A DNA stretch of 31,346 bases, from contig CABURZ010000005.1 of assembly GCA_902494065.1 (NCBI GenBank), positions 1-31,346 of the forward strand. Direction: 5' to 3'. Numbering within the stretch: position 1 is the first letter of the stretch; each line of letters starts with the position of its first letter. Below are positions 7,996 to 17,116 of the stretch, in pieces. Source of the DNA: an uncultured Sneathia sp. (lineage in GTDB: Bacteria; Fusobacteriota; Fusobacteriia; Fusobacteriales; Leptotrichiaceae). The position numbers and the translations under genes were made by a program. Under the pieces are notes generated by a model. It was not told the origin of the DNA. It saw nothing but the letters and a program-made list of their open reading frames with translations, and ran no database searches.

Positions 7996-8042
7996 TTGAT
8001 TTTTTTCTATCAATTTAATATAATATTATCAACTACTATAAA
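7996..8042 (+). promoter_or_regulatory. Promoter region of the outer-membrane protein at 8080
   Basis: TTGATT (7996-8001) and a perfect TATAAT (8019-8024) are spaced 17 bases. A second -10-like TATAAA (8037-8042) belongs to the 11-mer ACTACTATAAA at 8032-8042, which recurs at almost the same distance before the paralogue at 31257. The ribosome site is AAAGGGGA at 8065-8072. Confidence 0.7.
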
Positions 8043-8079
8043 TTAAAATAGCAATTTTTACAACAAAGGGGAAATAATT

Positions 8080-9321
8080 ATGAAAAAAACATTATTATTA
8101 GCAACTTTAGTTGCAAGTGTTGCAAGTTTCTCTGCTGGAACTAAAGGTTCAGTTGAAGCTTACAACGAAAACACATATGATGTAAGTAAACATAGCATTA
8201 ATGTTGATAAAGTTGGAGTTAAAACAGATGTATCTGTTAAAGGAACTGGTTTAAGCTTTGGTGGAAAATTAGAAGCTAAAAATTTACCATCAAAATCAAC
8301 TACATTAACTAAATCTTTATTATCTAACTCTGAACTATTTTTACAATACAAATTACCTGAAATTTACAATGTAAATTCTTCAGTTAAGGCTACTATTAAA
8401 GCAACAAATATAAAATTAGAAGCAAACGCAAACTACAAAGTAGATGAAGCATTAAATGTTGCTTTACATTCAGACACTACTTTTAATTACGCATCATCTA
8501 ACAATTACGCAGAAACTGTTATATCTAATCAAAAATTAACAGTTGATGCTTTCAAAGGTGTTAAAGGAAACACTTTAAAAGATGTTCAAGCATACGTTGG
8601 ATTTAAACACTCATATGCTGGAAATGCTTTCAAAAGAGTAACTTTAGGTGCAAAAGCTACTTACGGTGTTGCAAACGTTGATTTAAACGGTAAATATGAC
8701 TTTGAATACTTAGTTAACGATACAATAGCAGCTACTCCTGGATACAAACTATTATTAGCTAAAAAATCTGAAGTTGATTTAGAAAAATTAGCATTAAATA
8801 ATGGAAGCTACCACCACGCATTAGAAGTAACTAGTTCATACAAAGCTTTAGAAAACAAATTAAGCTTAAATGGTGGATTATTTATTGAACACGTACATGT
8901 AGCTTCTAACAACGATGTTGTAAACTACGGATTAGGTGTTAAAGGATCTTACAAAGTTCTAGAAAACTTATCAGTAAATGGTGGTTTAGTATCTGGAGGA
9001 AACTCAACATTAGCTACTGCTAAAACACACAAAGGATTAGGTGCATTAAAATTAGGTGCTAAATACGACTACAACGTAACTAACAAATTTATAGTTTCAC
9101 CTGAATTTGAAGCTAGTGCTTTTGTATACGGTAACAAATCAGAAGTTGCTACTGGTTTAGAATTAACTCCAAAATTAAGTGCTAAATACAAACCTGTTAA
9201 TAACTTAACATTAACTGGATCTGTTTCAACACCAGTTAAATTCGGTGGAACTAACAAAGCATTTGATTACAAAAATACTGAATTAAAATCTAGCTTAAAT
9301 GTTAAATACACTTGGGAATAA
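8080..9321 (+). CDS. Outer-membrane beta-barrel protein (fusobacterial family, porin-like)
   Basis: 413 residues with a typical signal peptide (MKKTLLLATLVASVASFSA, predicted cleavage after residue 19). The mature part is an almost continuous series of alternating polar/hydrophobic strands rich in Lys, Asn and Gly, as in a trimeric or monomeric barrel. It is a clear paralogue of the protein at 29983-31257: shared blocks are VGVKTDVSVKGTGLSFGG (46-62), LP-E---VNSSVKAT (92-105), an LFIEHVH motif (267-273), VSPEF (339-343) and the end SLNVKYTW. Unlike the paralogue, one Glu follows the terminal Trp. Strong promoter, ribosome site and terminator suggest high expression as a monocistronic gene. 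Its pore or adhesin role is not known. Confidence 0.85.
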   Translation: MKKTLLLATLVASVASFSAGTKGSVEAYNENTYDVSKHSINVDKVGVKTDVSVKGTGLSFGGKLEAKNLPSKSTTLTKSLLSNSELFLQYKLPEIYNVNSSVKATIKATNIKLEANANYKVDEALNVALHSDTTFNYASSNNYAETVISNQKLTVDAFKGVKGNTLKDVQAYVGFKHSYAGNAFKRVTLGAKATYGVANVDLNGKYDFEYLVNDTIAATPGYKLLLAKKSEVDLEKLALNNGSYHHALEVTSSYKALENKLSLNGGLFIEHVHVASNNDVVNYGLGVKGSYKVLENLSVNGGLVSGGNSTLATAKTHKGLGALKLGAKYDYNVTNKFIVSPEFEASAFVYGNKSEVATGLELTPKLSAKYKPVNNLTLTGSVSTPVKFGGTNKAFDYKNTELKSSLNVKYTWE

Positions 9322-9337
9322 TAGTCACATAACAATT

Positions 9338-9373
9338 AAAAAAACTCTCAACTTTTCGTTTGAGAGTTTTTTA
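9338..9373. terminator. Bidirectional intrinsic terminator
   Basis: CTCTCAA (9345-9351) and TTGAGAG (9360-9366) form a stem with an 8-base loop, flanked by A residues on the left and T residues on the right. It can end both the plus-strand outer-membrane protein gene and the minus-strand operon finishing with the TetR gene at 9374. Confidence 0.85.
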
Positions 9374-9961
9374 TTATATTATATTTTTATACATAAGATA
9401 ATCAAATAATTTAAAGAAAGTTTCTATTTCTTCTTTATCTTTACTAACTTTTAACTTTAACATGGTACCTTCCATTTGGTTTATAAGTACCTTAGAAAAT
9501 ATTTCTGGATTTATATGTACGTATCTTGGATTAGAATCGTGCATTAATTTCAAAAACATCATAAGTCTAACTTCTAGCTTCCTATATGAATCCTCTATTT
9601 TACTTCTTATTTCATCATTTATATCAGACATCTCTATTGCAAGATTACCTAGCAGACTTCCTCCATGACAATCATTATCTAGTACATTACTAAAATATTT
9701 AAAGAAAAAACTACGTAATTTTACCATAGATAGATCATCTACCATTTCATCAAAAATATATAATAAATTTTTTACATGCAAATCTATTACTTCATCTAGT
9801 AAATTCTCCTTATTTTTAAAGTAATAATAAAAAGATCCCTTAGGTATTTTACATACCTTTAAAATTTCACTTATTCCTGTATTAACGTATCCTTGATAAT
9901 AGAAGAGTCTTGAACTCTTAACAATTACATCTTTTCTCTTTTTTAAAACGCTAGGATCCAT
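9374..9961 (-). CDS. TetR/AcrR family transcriptional regulator
   Basis: A one-component DNA-binding regulator. The N-terminal helix-turn-helix is classic (TGISEILKVCKIPKGSFYYYFKNKENLL around residues 27-55), and the C-terminal ligand domain carries CHGGSLLGNLAIEMSD, a hallmark of one common TetR subgroup. Two ATG codons exist; I choose the second (9961, 195 residues) because AAGGGGA at 9968-9974 leaves six bases to it but almost none to the ATG at 9967. It ends the long minus-strand run after gltS and brnQ, so it might regulate these transporters or itself. The ligand is unknown. Confidence 0.9.
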   Translation of the reverse strand: MDPSVLKKRKDVIVKSSRLFYYQGYVNTGISEILKVCKIPKGSFYYYFKNKENLLDEVIDLHVKNLLYIFDEMVDDLSMVKLRSFFFKYFSNVLDNDCHGGSLLGNLAIEMSDINDEIRSKIEDSYRKLEVRLMMFLKLMHDSNPRYVHINPEIFSKVLINQMEGTMLKLKVSKDKEEIETFFKLFDYLMYKNII

Positions 9962-9973
9962 AAACATTCCCCT

Positions 9974-11113
9974 TTATACAAAATTTTTTATTTGGTTTAT
10001 TATTGCTAATACTAAAGTTGTGTATGTACAAAATTTTATCACGTTTGAATTTATGTATTTGCTCTTTAAAAGATTTAATATTAAAATAACTATCAATACT
10101 GGATAAAATATAGATAAAATGGGTATCGATAAAGATATAATCATATCGACACTTAAATGCGATATAGAAAATGCCACTATTGCTATTATAAAAACAAAGA
10201 CATTATAGCTTATTTTATATTCAAATAATTCTACAAAGTAATTACTAACTGCAGATATCAAACCTATTGCAGTTGTTAAACAAGCAAGTATTACTATTAT
10301 AGCTAAAATAATAATACCAAAATCTCCTAAAAGTTTTTTTGTTATATCTAAAATTAATATAGTCCTAGCCTTTTCTATTCCATTTTCTATAAATATTCTA
10401 TTTCCTAGAAAAATTAAACCTGCATAAACTAATGTAAGGCACATAGCAGCTATTAAACATGCTCGTTTTGATATTTTTAATCTATTTTTTTCAGATTTAA
10501 CTGCATCATAAATAAGTTTTGCAAATACTATAGATGCAATCGCATCTAATGTATTATACCCTTCCATAAAGGAAAATATAAAAGGATTTTTTACACTAGA
10601 TTCTAATACTTTTGTATCCTTATAAACTAAGCCTGAAATTATAAGCAAAACCAAAGTTGCTATTAATATCGGGGTAAGATACCCTCCAACTCTTTCAACA
10701 ACTCTATTCTTATTAATGCTAAACAAAATACATATAGCAAAAAAAACAAAACTTACAAGTAACTTACCTGCATATGGAAAAAGTGGTGATACCCCCATTT
10801 CATATGTAGTAGACGCTATTCTAGGCATAGCTATTATAGGTCCTATTATCAAAAACGTTAATAACAAATATATTTTAGAAAATATTTGTCCCATAGGCTC
10901 AAATAATTTTAAATAATTACCTTCATTTTGTATAACTACCATTAATCCTAATAATGGTAAACCCACTGCTGTTATTGCAAATCCTATAATAGATAAATAT
11001 AACCCAGTTCCAACTCTTACTCCTATATAACTTGGCAAAAATGCATTACCTGCACCAAAAAACATTGCAAATAATCCTAATCCTAATAATATACTCTTTT
11101 TTAAATCTTTCAC
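9974..11113 (-). CDS. brnQ: Branched-chain amino acid:cation symporter, BrnQ/LIVCS family
   Basis: Integral membrane carrier for leucine, isoleucine and valine coupled to sodium or protons. Family motifs are FAMFFGAGNAFLPSYIG near the N-terminus, GPIIAMPRIASTTYEMG around residues 91-107 and EGYNTLDAIASIVFAKLI near 184-201. At 379 residues it is shorter than most BrnQ proteins (about 430-450); the missing part is mainly at the C-terminal end. The start is a GTG (11111-11113) with AGGAGG at 11119-11124, overlapping the gltS stop. It is translated directly after gltS, making an amino-acid import pair. Confidence 0.9.
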   Translation of the reverse strand: MKDLKKSILLGLGLFAMFFGAGNAFLPSYIGVRVGTGLYLSIIGFAITAVGLPLLGLMVVIQNEGNYLKLFEPMGQIFSKIYLLLTFLIIGPIIAMPRIASTTYEMGVSPLFPYAGKLLVSFVFFAICILFSINKNRVVERVGGYLTPILIATLVLLIISGLVYKDTKVLESSVKNPFIFSFMEGYNTLDAIASIVFAKLIYDAVKSEKNRLKISKRACLIAAMCLTLVYAGLIFLGNRIFIENGIEKARTILILDITKKLLGDFGIIILAIIVILACLTTAIGLISAVSNYFVELFEYKISYNVFVFIIAIVAFSISHLSVDMIISLSIPILSIFYPVLIVILILNLLKSKYINSNVIKFCTYTTLVLAIINQIKNFV

Positions 11114-11122
11114 CCCTACCTC

Positions 11123-12334
11123 CTATTTTATATATGTAAGAAATATTGATATTATTGATACGTTAAAGAAATCAATAAATAATGCACCCACAATAGGAAC
11201 TGTAAAGAATGCTATTTTTGAGTATTTGTATTTATCACATATTGTTTCCATATTAGTTATACCATTAGGTGTAGCTCCCATACCAAATCCACAATGTCCT
11301 GCAACAATTACGGCTGCATCATAATCAGCTCCCATAACATTAAATGTAACATATCTTGCATACAATGCTGTTACAACCGTTTGAATTAATAGTAAAACTG
11401 CAATAGGTATAGCAAGATCTATCAATTCCCATAATCTTAAAGTCATAAGTGACATAGATAAAAATAAATTTAAAGAAATATTTTCAACAACACTTATTTC
11501 TTCCATAGGAGAATTTACTAAACTGTCTACTGTATCTGTTACATTTCTAATAATAGATGCAACAAACATAGGACCTATATAATATGGAAGATTTTTTATA
11601 CCTAAATATTTAAATAAGTCATTAAATAATGTTCCTATAGCCATAGCTAATAATATTGTAAAAAAAGCTCGTGCAAATTTTTCTCCATTTAAAGTCCCTT
11701 TTTTTACTTCCTCAAAGAATGTTTCTTCATGATCAACAACTTCCTTATTGTTATCACTCATATATTTAGAAAGCAAATTCTTTTTTTCTATTATTCTACT
11801 AGTAATAGGCCCTCCTATCATTGAGCCTGCAACTAATCCAAATGTCGCTGATGCAATTGAAACTGACGCTGCTTTTGTACTATGTATTGATTGAGATATG
11901 GCTGCTGCTGTTCCGTGTCCTCCTGTTAGAGCAGTAGATCCTGTCATTAACGCTATTGATTTATCTACATTTAATATATTTGCTATAAGTATAGGTACAA
12001 TATTTTGTATTAAAATCAATCCTATAGCTACTATTAAAAATATTAATACTTTTACTCCACCTTTTTTTAAGACCTTTATACTGGCATTAAATCCTACACT
12101 TGTAAAAAACATAGTCATAAAAAATTTTTGTAATACATCATCAAAACTAAATTCTAATATATTAAAATTTCTTAGTAGAAGTGTTAATATTGCAAATAGT
12201 AGCCCTCCAACTACTGGTGATGGTATACAATATTTTTCTAAAATTTTAAACCTTTTCCTACACTTTCTTCCTATCAATAGAAGTATTATTGCAAGACCTA
12301 TTGATTGTATCATATCTAACTTTAAATTTAACAT
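11123..12334 (-). CDS. gltS: Sodium/glutamate symporter GltS
   Basis: 403-residue membrane protein of the ESS family, importing glutamate with sodium. Matching features are the N-terminal GRKCRKRF after the first segment, IPSPVVGGLL, TALTGGHGTAAA (the re-entrant loop of the first half) and GHCGFGMGATPNGITNM (the loop of the second half). The two inverted repeats are separated by a cytoplasmic stretch near residues 185-215. The ribosome site AAGGAGAG lies inside the end of acpS, whose TGA is one base upstream of this start, so the genes are coupled. Length is as expected. Confidence 0.95.
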   Translation of the reverse strand: MLNLKLDMIQSIGLAIILLLIGRKCRKRFKILEKYCIPSPVVGGLLFAILTLLLRNFNILEFSFDDVLQKFFMTMFFTSVGFNASIKVLKKGGVKVLIFLIVAIGLILIQNIVPILIANILNVDKSIALMTGSTALTGGHGTAAAISQSIHSTKAASVSIASATFGLVAGSMIGGPITSRIIEKKNLLSKYMSDNNKEVVDHEETFFEEVKKGTLNGEKFARAFFTILLAMAIGTLFNDLFKYLGIKNLPYYIGPMFVASIIRNVTDTVDSLVNSPMEEISVVENISLNLFLSMSLMTLRLWELIDLAIPIAVLLLIQTVVTALYARYVTFNVMGADYDAAVIVAGHCGFGMGATPNGITNMETICDKYKYSKIAFFTVPIVGALFIDFFNVSIISIFLTYIK

Positions 12335-12335
12335 A

Positions 12336-12671
12336 TCACTCTCCTTCTATAATAACTATAGAAATAGCATAATGTGTTTCATGCGATATTGATATACTAG
12401 CTTTAATATCTTTATACGATATCTTAGGCTTACCTAAAGCGTTGTTTGTAACCTCTATATCTAGAAAAGATAAATCTCTAAATCCTGTACCAATTGCTTT
12501 AGACAAAGCTTCTTTTGCTGCAAATCTACCTGCATAGCTCTCATATTTATTTTTTCTCGCTTCACAATATTCTATTTCTTTTTCTGTAAATACTTTTTCT
12601 ATAAATTTTGGATTTTTTTCTATTGCACTTTTTATTCTTTCTACTTCAACTATATCTATCCCTACTTGCAT
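12336..12671 (-). CDS. acpS: Holo-[acyl-carrier-protein] synthase
   Basis: Transfers the 4'-phosphopantetheine arm from CoA to apo-ACP for fatty-acid synthesis. The 111 residues show both family motifs: GIDIVEVERI at the N-terminus (Mg-binding D6) and RFAAKEALSKAIGTG at ~48-62 with the metal-binding Glu. Late SISHETHYAISIV is also typical. It overlaps the end of tatD by ten bases and is followed by gltS. Length is slightly short, as in many AcpS. Confidence 0.95.
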   Translation of the reverse strand: MQVGIDIVEVERIKSAIEKNPKFIEKVFTEKEIEYCEARKNKYESYAGRFAAKEALSKAIGTGFRDLSFLDIEVTNNALGKPKISYKDIKASISISHETHYAISIVIIEGE

Positions 12672-13438
12672 AGTAATTTCTCCATTTTTAAAGCTCTAAT
12701 GGCATTAGACGTAGTTACATTAATTACATCTTCTACACTCATATTTTTAATTCTTGCAACTTCCTCTGCCACATATTTTACCATAGTTGGCTTATTTCTT
12801 TTGCCTCTAAATGGTGTAGGTGTTAAATATGGACTATCTGTTTCAAGAACTATTTTTTCTATATCTAATTTATCCACTAATTCTTTGGTTTTTCTGTTAT
12901 TTTTAAACGTTAATGTTCCTCCAACGTTTACAAAATATCTGTTTATTATAGGTTGAACTGATTCATAAGATCCTGGAAAACAATGCAGTAAACCTCCAAC
13001 ATCTTCATATTCTCTTAAAATATTTATAGTATCTTCTAATGCTTCTCTTGTATGGATAATTATAGGCTTATTTACTCTTCTTATCATTTCAATTTGTTTT
13101 TTTAATCCCGCAATCTGAACTTCTTTTGGATCAACCATCCAATGATAATCTAACCCTATCTCACCTATACCTACAATTTTATCGTTTTCTTTTGCAAGAT
13201 TTTCTAAAATTAAAAGCTTCTCTTCTGTCATTTTTGATATATCTGTTGGGTGAAATCCTATGCTTGCATATATTTTATCATTTTCATTAGCTAATTTAAT
13301 TGCACTCATAGAACTATCAAAATCCCATCCAGAACAAACTATAAATTCCATTTCTGCATTTACTTCTTTTATAATCTCATCTAAATCTTCTTTATACATT
13401 TCATCATTTAGATGACAATGTGCATCAACTATTTTCAT
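12662..13438 (-). CDS. tatD: TatD family metal-dependent hydrolase/DNase
   Basis: TIM-barrel hydrolase of the TatD/YcfH group, with nuclease activity in characterised members. Metal ligands are visible in DAHCHLND (H7, H9), GEIGLDYHW (the Glu), HTREA, LLHCFPG and ETDSPYLTPTPFRGKRN. Length of 258 is typical. The gene is followed by acpS with a ten-base overlap and preceded by the NlpC/P60 gene with a six-base gap. TatD and YcfH-type paralogues cannot be separated by eye. Confidence 0.93.
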   Translation of the reverse strand: MKIVDAHCHLNDEMYKEDLDEIIKEVNAEMEFIVCSGWDFDSSMSAIKLANENDKIYASIGFHPTDISKMTEEKLLILENLAKENDKIVGIGEIGLDYHWMVDPKEVQIAGLKKQIEMIRRVNKPIIIHTREALEDTINILREYEDVGGLLHCFPGSYESVQPIINRYFVNVGGTLTFKNNRKTKELVDKLDIEKIVLETDSPYLTPTPFRGKRNKPTMVKYVAEEVARIKNMSVEDVINVTTSNAIRALKMEKLLCK

Positions 13439-13444
13439 ATATAC

Positions 13445-14071
13445 TCATCTTTCTCTTGCCGCATGTACTCTTACGCCATATCTAAAATATTGTTTCCAAT
13501 ATGAATTTTCAAGACTTGATAGAACAACACCCTTAGAAGATGATGCGTTTATAAACAAAGAATTTCCTACATACACTGCCGTATGATTTACGCTATTTCT
13601 AGGCCTAAAAAATAAAATATCTCCTGGTTTTAAATTCTCTTTACTTACAACTCTTCCTCTTTTTACTTGATCTACACTTACACGCGGTAGCTCATATCCA
13701 TTAAATACTTCTCTATAAACTCTTCTTGTTAAAGCCGAACAATCTATTCCACCTAATGAATCGCCACCCCATCTGTATCTTGTACCTTTCCATGTATTAA
13801 AAACATTCATTAAACTTTCAAAAAGAATAATATTATCTATTTGTTCATATGCATTACTCAATTGATCCTTTAATTCTTTAGTTTTTAATTGTATAAATGC
13901 CTCGTCATGAATATATTCTTCGTCAAAATTTTCTGGCTCTTCTCCTCTATAGTGATTAGCTTGTTCTATTAATTCTTCTATGCTTTTACGCTGTGATTTA
14001 TTTGAAAACCCTATTCTCCCTAAAAATCCTAATAAAATAATAAATAATATAAATAGTTTATTCTTTTTCAT
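13445..14071 (-). CDS. NlpC/P60 family cell-wall hydrolase
   Basis: Predicted exported peptidoglycan endopeptidase (208 residues). An N-terminal hydrophobic segment (residues 5-19) without a lipobox acts as signal or anchor. A charged helical linker to ~90 precedes the NlpC/P60 domain: catalytic C111 in GGIDCSAL, H163 in NHTAVYVG, and the third polar position is N175 in FINASSSKGV, where His is most common. NlpC/P60 enzymes tolerate His, Asn or Gln at that site, so activity is likely. The family cleaves D-Glu/mDAP-type bonds. Ribosome site AGGAGA upstream; it sits between dtd and tatD. Confidence 0.9.
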   Translation of the reverse strand: MKKNKLFILFIILLGFLGRIGFSNKSQRKSIEELIEQANHYRGEEPENFDEEYIHDEAFIQLKTKELKDQLSNAYEQIDNIILFESLMNVFNTWKGTRYRWGGDSLGGIDCSALTRRVYREVFNGYELPRVSVDQVKRGRVVSKENLKPGDILFFRPRNSVNHTAVYVGNSLFINASSSKGVVLSSLENSYWKQYFRYGVRVHAARER

Positions 14072-14079
14072 GATTTCTC

Positions 14080-14517
14080 CTAAAAATCTAATATAACATT
14101 CACAGGTCCATTATTTAATGACGTAATATCCATATTAGTTCTAAATTCTCCTGTAATTACTTTATCGTACCTACTTTTTAATTCTATCAAAAATTTGTCA
14201 TATAATTCTTTTGCTAGTTCCTTATTAGCACTATCATCAAAGCTTAAAGTTGTTCCCTTTTTAGATGTTGCATACAATGAAAAATTAGAAATAAGCATAA
14301 TTTCTCCATTAACATCTAATATATTAAGTTTTAATTTACCTTCATTATTTTCAAAAAATCTAAGCTTTAATAATTTTGACACAGCTTTTTCTATTTTGCT
14401 TGCATCATCATCCTTTTTCACACCTAAATACACTAATAGACCATAGTTTATACTTCTTTTTTCATTGTCGTTTATTACAACAGATGAAAACTTAACTTTT
14501 TGTATTAATAATCTCAT
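14080..14517 (-). CDS. dtd: D-aminoacyl-tRNA deacylase
   Basis: Proofreading enzyme that removes D-amino acids (and glycine mis-charged on tRNA-Ala) from tRNA. The 145 residues align with Dtd: MRLLIQKV start, LVYLGV, RFFEN, the motif usually SQFTLYA here as SNFSLYA (residues 77-83), and the cis Gly-Pro motif NNGPVNV near the C-terminus. The Gln-to-Asn and Thr-to-Ser changes in the first motif are conservative. The start overlaps the der stop by four bases (ATGA). Confidence 0.94.
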   Translation of the reverse strand: MRLLIQKVKFSSVVINDNEKRSINYGLLVYLGVKKDDDASKIEKAVSKLLKLRFFENNEGKLKLNILDVNGEIMLISNFSLYATSKKGTTLSFDDSANKELAKELYDKFLIELKSRYDKVITGEFRTNMDITSLNNGPVNVILDF

Positions 14518-15839
14518 TTATATATATTCTCACTTTTCTTATTAAATACCAACTCTATAGGACAACCTTCAAATCCAAAATATTCTCTAAATTTCTTTTC
14601 AATATATCGTTTATATGAAAAGTGTACTAATTCTGGGTTATTAGAGAAAAATACAAATTTTGGAGGTGCTGTAGACACTTGAGTTACATAGTTAATTTTT
14701 ACTGCACGTCCCTTTCTAGTCGGAACTGGATTTGAAGCTATAATATCTGATAATACTTGGTTTAAAACTCCTGTTGTTAACTTTTTATTATACTCTTCAT
14801 TTAAATTTTCAACTAATTTAATAACTTCAAATACTCTTTTACCTGTAAGAGCTGACATTGTAATCACTGGTACGTAGCTTATAAACGCCATCTCAACTTT
14901 AAATTTCTCAGTAAATTCTTTAACTGTATTGTTGTTTTTTTCAATTAAATCCCATTTATTTATCGCAATTATCATAGGTTTTTTAGCTTCATATATTAAA
15001 CTTGCAACCTTTTTATCTTGTTCTGTTATAAATTCGTTAGCATCTAGTAAAAGAACGCAAACATCCGATCTATCGATAGCTTTAATTGCACGTAGCACAC
15101 TATAATATTCTATACTATCTTCTAATTTAGATTTTTTTCTTATCCCTGCCGTGTCTATTATAGTATAAGGTTTGCCCATAAAATTAAATTTACTATCTAT
15201 ACTATCTCTTGTAGTCCCTGCTATATCACTTACTATATTTCTTTCTTCATTTAATAACTTATTAACAAAAGAAGATTTACCTGCATTTGGTCTACCAAGA
15301 ACTGCAATTTTTAGTCCTTCCTCTTCATAAGACTTGCTACTGCTTTCAAATTTAGACACAACGACATCTAGCATATCACCTAAATTAACCTTATGTTCTG
15401 CAGATATTCCAACTACATCAGAAAATCCTAGTGAATAAAATTCTAAAATATTTTCTGAGTCTTTTTGAAAATTATCTATCTTATTAACCGCAACTACAAC
15501 TTTTTTATCTTTTTTTCTTAAAATGTTAGCTACATCTTCATCTAATGCAGTAATTCCTGATTTACCATCAACTAGGAATATGACAACATCTGCTTCATCT
15601 ATAGCTACCCATGCTTGTTCTTTTATTTTTTGCATTATATAATCATTATTATGTGGTTCTAGTCCTCCAGTATCAACTAATACAAACTCTTGTCCTACCC
15701 ATTCTATATTTCTATAAAGTCTATCACGAGTAACACCTGGTTCGTTATTTACTATTGATACTCTATCGCCAACTAACTTATTAAATAACGTTGATTTTCC
15801 AACATTAGGTCTACCAACTATGGCTACTATATTTTTCAT
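14514..15839 (-). CDS. der: Ribosome-assembly GTPase Der (EngA)
   Basis: Double-GTPase needed for 50S assembly. Domain one has GRPNVGKS (9-16), DTGG (56-59) and NKID (119-122); domain two has GRPNAGKS (182-189), DTAG (229-232) and NKWD (294-297). A KH-like C-terminal domain follows from ~350, with the usual RKGRAVKINYVTQ and PPKFVFF segments. Length 441 is exactly typical. It lies between the YigZ-family gene and dtd in the minus-strand run. Confidence 0.97.
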   Translation of the reverse strand: MKNIVAIVGRPNVGKSTLFNKLVGDRVSIVNNEPGVTRDRLYRNIEWVGQEFVLVDTGGLEPHNNDYIMQKIKEQAWVAIDEADVVIFLVDGKSGITALDEDVANILRKKDKKVVVAVNKIDNFQKDSENILEFYSLGFSDVVGISAEHKVNLGDMLDVVVSKFESSSKSYEEEGLKIAVLGRPNAGKSSFVNKLLNEERNIVSDIAGTTRDSIDSKFNFMGKPYTIIDTAGIRKKSKLEDSIEYYSVLRAIKAIDRSDVCVLLLDANEFITEQDKKVASLIYEAKKPMIIAINKWDLIEKNNNTVKEFTEKFKVEMAFISYVPVITMSALTGKRVFEVIKLVENLNEEYNKKLTTGVLNQVLSDIIASNPVPTRKGRAVKINYVTQVSTAPPKFVFFSNNPELVHFSYKRYIEKKFREYFGFEGCPIELVFNKKSENIYK

Positions 15840-15848
15840 TATCTCTCC

Positions 15849-16427
15849 TTACAATTCTACCATTTGTATATTTTGTATATTTTTAAATTCATTTAATTTA
15901 TCCTTAGATATGAGAATTTTAACATTTATTTTCTCTAAATAACTTACTTCTAATATCTGGGCTTTGCACTCCTTTATATACTTATCTAATATACCTTTTT
16001 TAGAATAATCAAATATCAAAATCATCTCTATTTTTTCAATATAATCTATTAATGTACTTGCATCAATTAACTCTTTTGATACTCTTGCATAATTTCTAAT
16101 TAACCCTCCTGCACCAAGTTTTATTCCGCCAAAATATCTTACTGCAACCATTGCAATATTATACACTTCTCTTCTTTCAATAATATCTGCCATAGGTTTA
16201 GCAGCTGTACCAACTGGTTCTCCATCATCATTATACTTAAAATATTCTTGTCCATTTTCTATAACCCTGTAAACTGGAACATTATGTGTTGCAGTTGAGT
16301 GCATTTTTTTAATAGAATCTATATAATCATTTGCTTTTTTTACACTATTTACAGGTTTGGCATAACCTATAAATCTTGATTTTTTCTCAACGAATTCTAT
16401 TATAACTTCCTTATCTATTAATTTCAT
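15849..16427 (-). CDS. yigZ: YigZ/IMPACT family protein
   Basis: Soluble protein of 192 residues. The conserved UPF0029/Impact N-terminal domain is evident: KKSRFIGYAKPV, then YNDDGEPVGTAAKPM (~65-79) and VRYFGGIKLGAGGLIRNYA (~97-115). A smaller C-terminal domain follows. The molecular role is not settled; relatives are linked to translation. The ATG overlaps the end of the protease gene by four bases. Confidence 0.92.
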   Translation of the reverse strand: MKLIDKEVIIEFVEKKSRFIGYAKPVNSVKKANDYIDSIKKMHSTATHNVPVYRVIENGQEYFKYNDDGEPVGTAAKPMADIIERREVYNIAMVAVRYFGGIKLGAGGLIRNYARVSKELIDASTLIDYIEKIEMILIFDYSKKGILDKYIKECKAQILEVSYLEKINVKILISKDKLNEFKNIQNIQMVEL

Positions 16428-17116
16428 AGTAATACCCTTATTAACAGCATATATATTCTGTTAATTAAACCAGATTGTATGATTAGTAAAAGTAAACCTA
16501 TAGATAATATAGGATTTCTCTCTATAGAATCTAAAATACTTTTTATTTCTCGTGGAGCAAATAGATGTAATACACGACTTCCATCTAGTGGCGGTATAGG
16601 TATAATATTAAAAGCAGCTAAAGCAATGTTGGACATAATTAATGTTATTATAAACGGATTTTGCACACCTAATCTATATACTCTTAGTGCAATAAAAGCT
16701 AATAATATATTAGTTAATACTCCAGCTAAACTTACACAAAATATGCCTAATTTTCTTGGCTTTAAATTATAGTAATTTATAGGAACTGGTTTTGCACTAC
16801 CTATTATTATAGGAGATCTTAATACTATTAATATAAATGGTAAAAGTAATCCCTGTAAATCTATATGTTTAAATGGATTTAATGTTAATCTTCCATATCT
16901 ACTAGCAGTATCATCTCCAAATAATTTTGCACAATATCCATGAGCTACTTCATGTAAAATCACTGCTAATAAAAATGCTAATGCCTTATATAGCATTAAT
17001 ATAATATTATCTTTAAATAAAAAAATTAAAAATATTGCTAAAAGAACTCCATACTTTATATACGGATATTTCAAATCATAATATTCTATTATATATCTAA
17101 ATTTTTTTAAACTCAT
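16424..17116 (-). CDS. Site-2 protease family (M50) membrane metalloprotease
   Basis: Intramembrane zinc protease with five or six hydrophobic segments. The active site is HEVAH (56-60 counting from an ATG at 17119) and the third ligand is D179 in NIIPIPPLDGSR. No PDZ domain is present, so it is the compact YwhC/SpoIVFB-like type rather than RseP. Two adjacent ATGs exist; the second (17116) sits four bases after GGAG and overlaps the ddl stop as TGATG, so I prefer it. The substrate is unknown. Confidence 0.9.
   Translation of the reverse strand: MSLKKFRYIIEYYDLKYPYIKYGVLLAIFLIFLFKDNIILMLYKALAFLLAVILHEVAHGYCAKLFGDDTASRYGRLTLNPFKHIDLQGLLLPFILIVLRSPIIIGSAKPVPINYYNLKPRKLGIFCVSLAGVLTNILLAFIALRVYRLGVQNPFIITLIMSNIALAAFNIIPIPPLDGSRVLHLFAPREIKSILDSIERNPILSIGLLLLIIQSGLINRIYMLLIRVLL

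Noticed and set aside
13445..14071. NlpC/P60 protein as inactive because the third catalytic His is Asn
   Set aside because: The family accepts His, Asn or Gln at this position, and the Cys and His of the dyad are intact.
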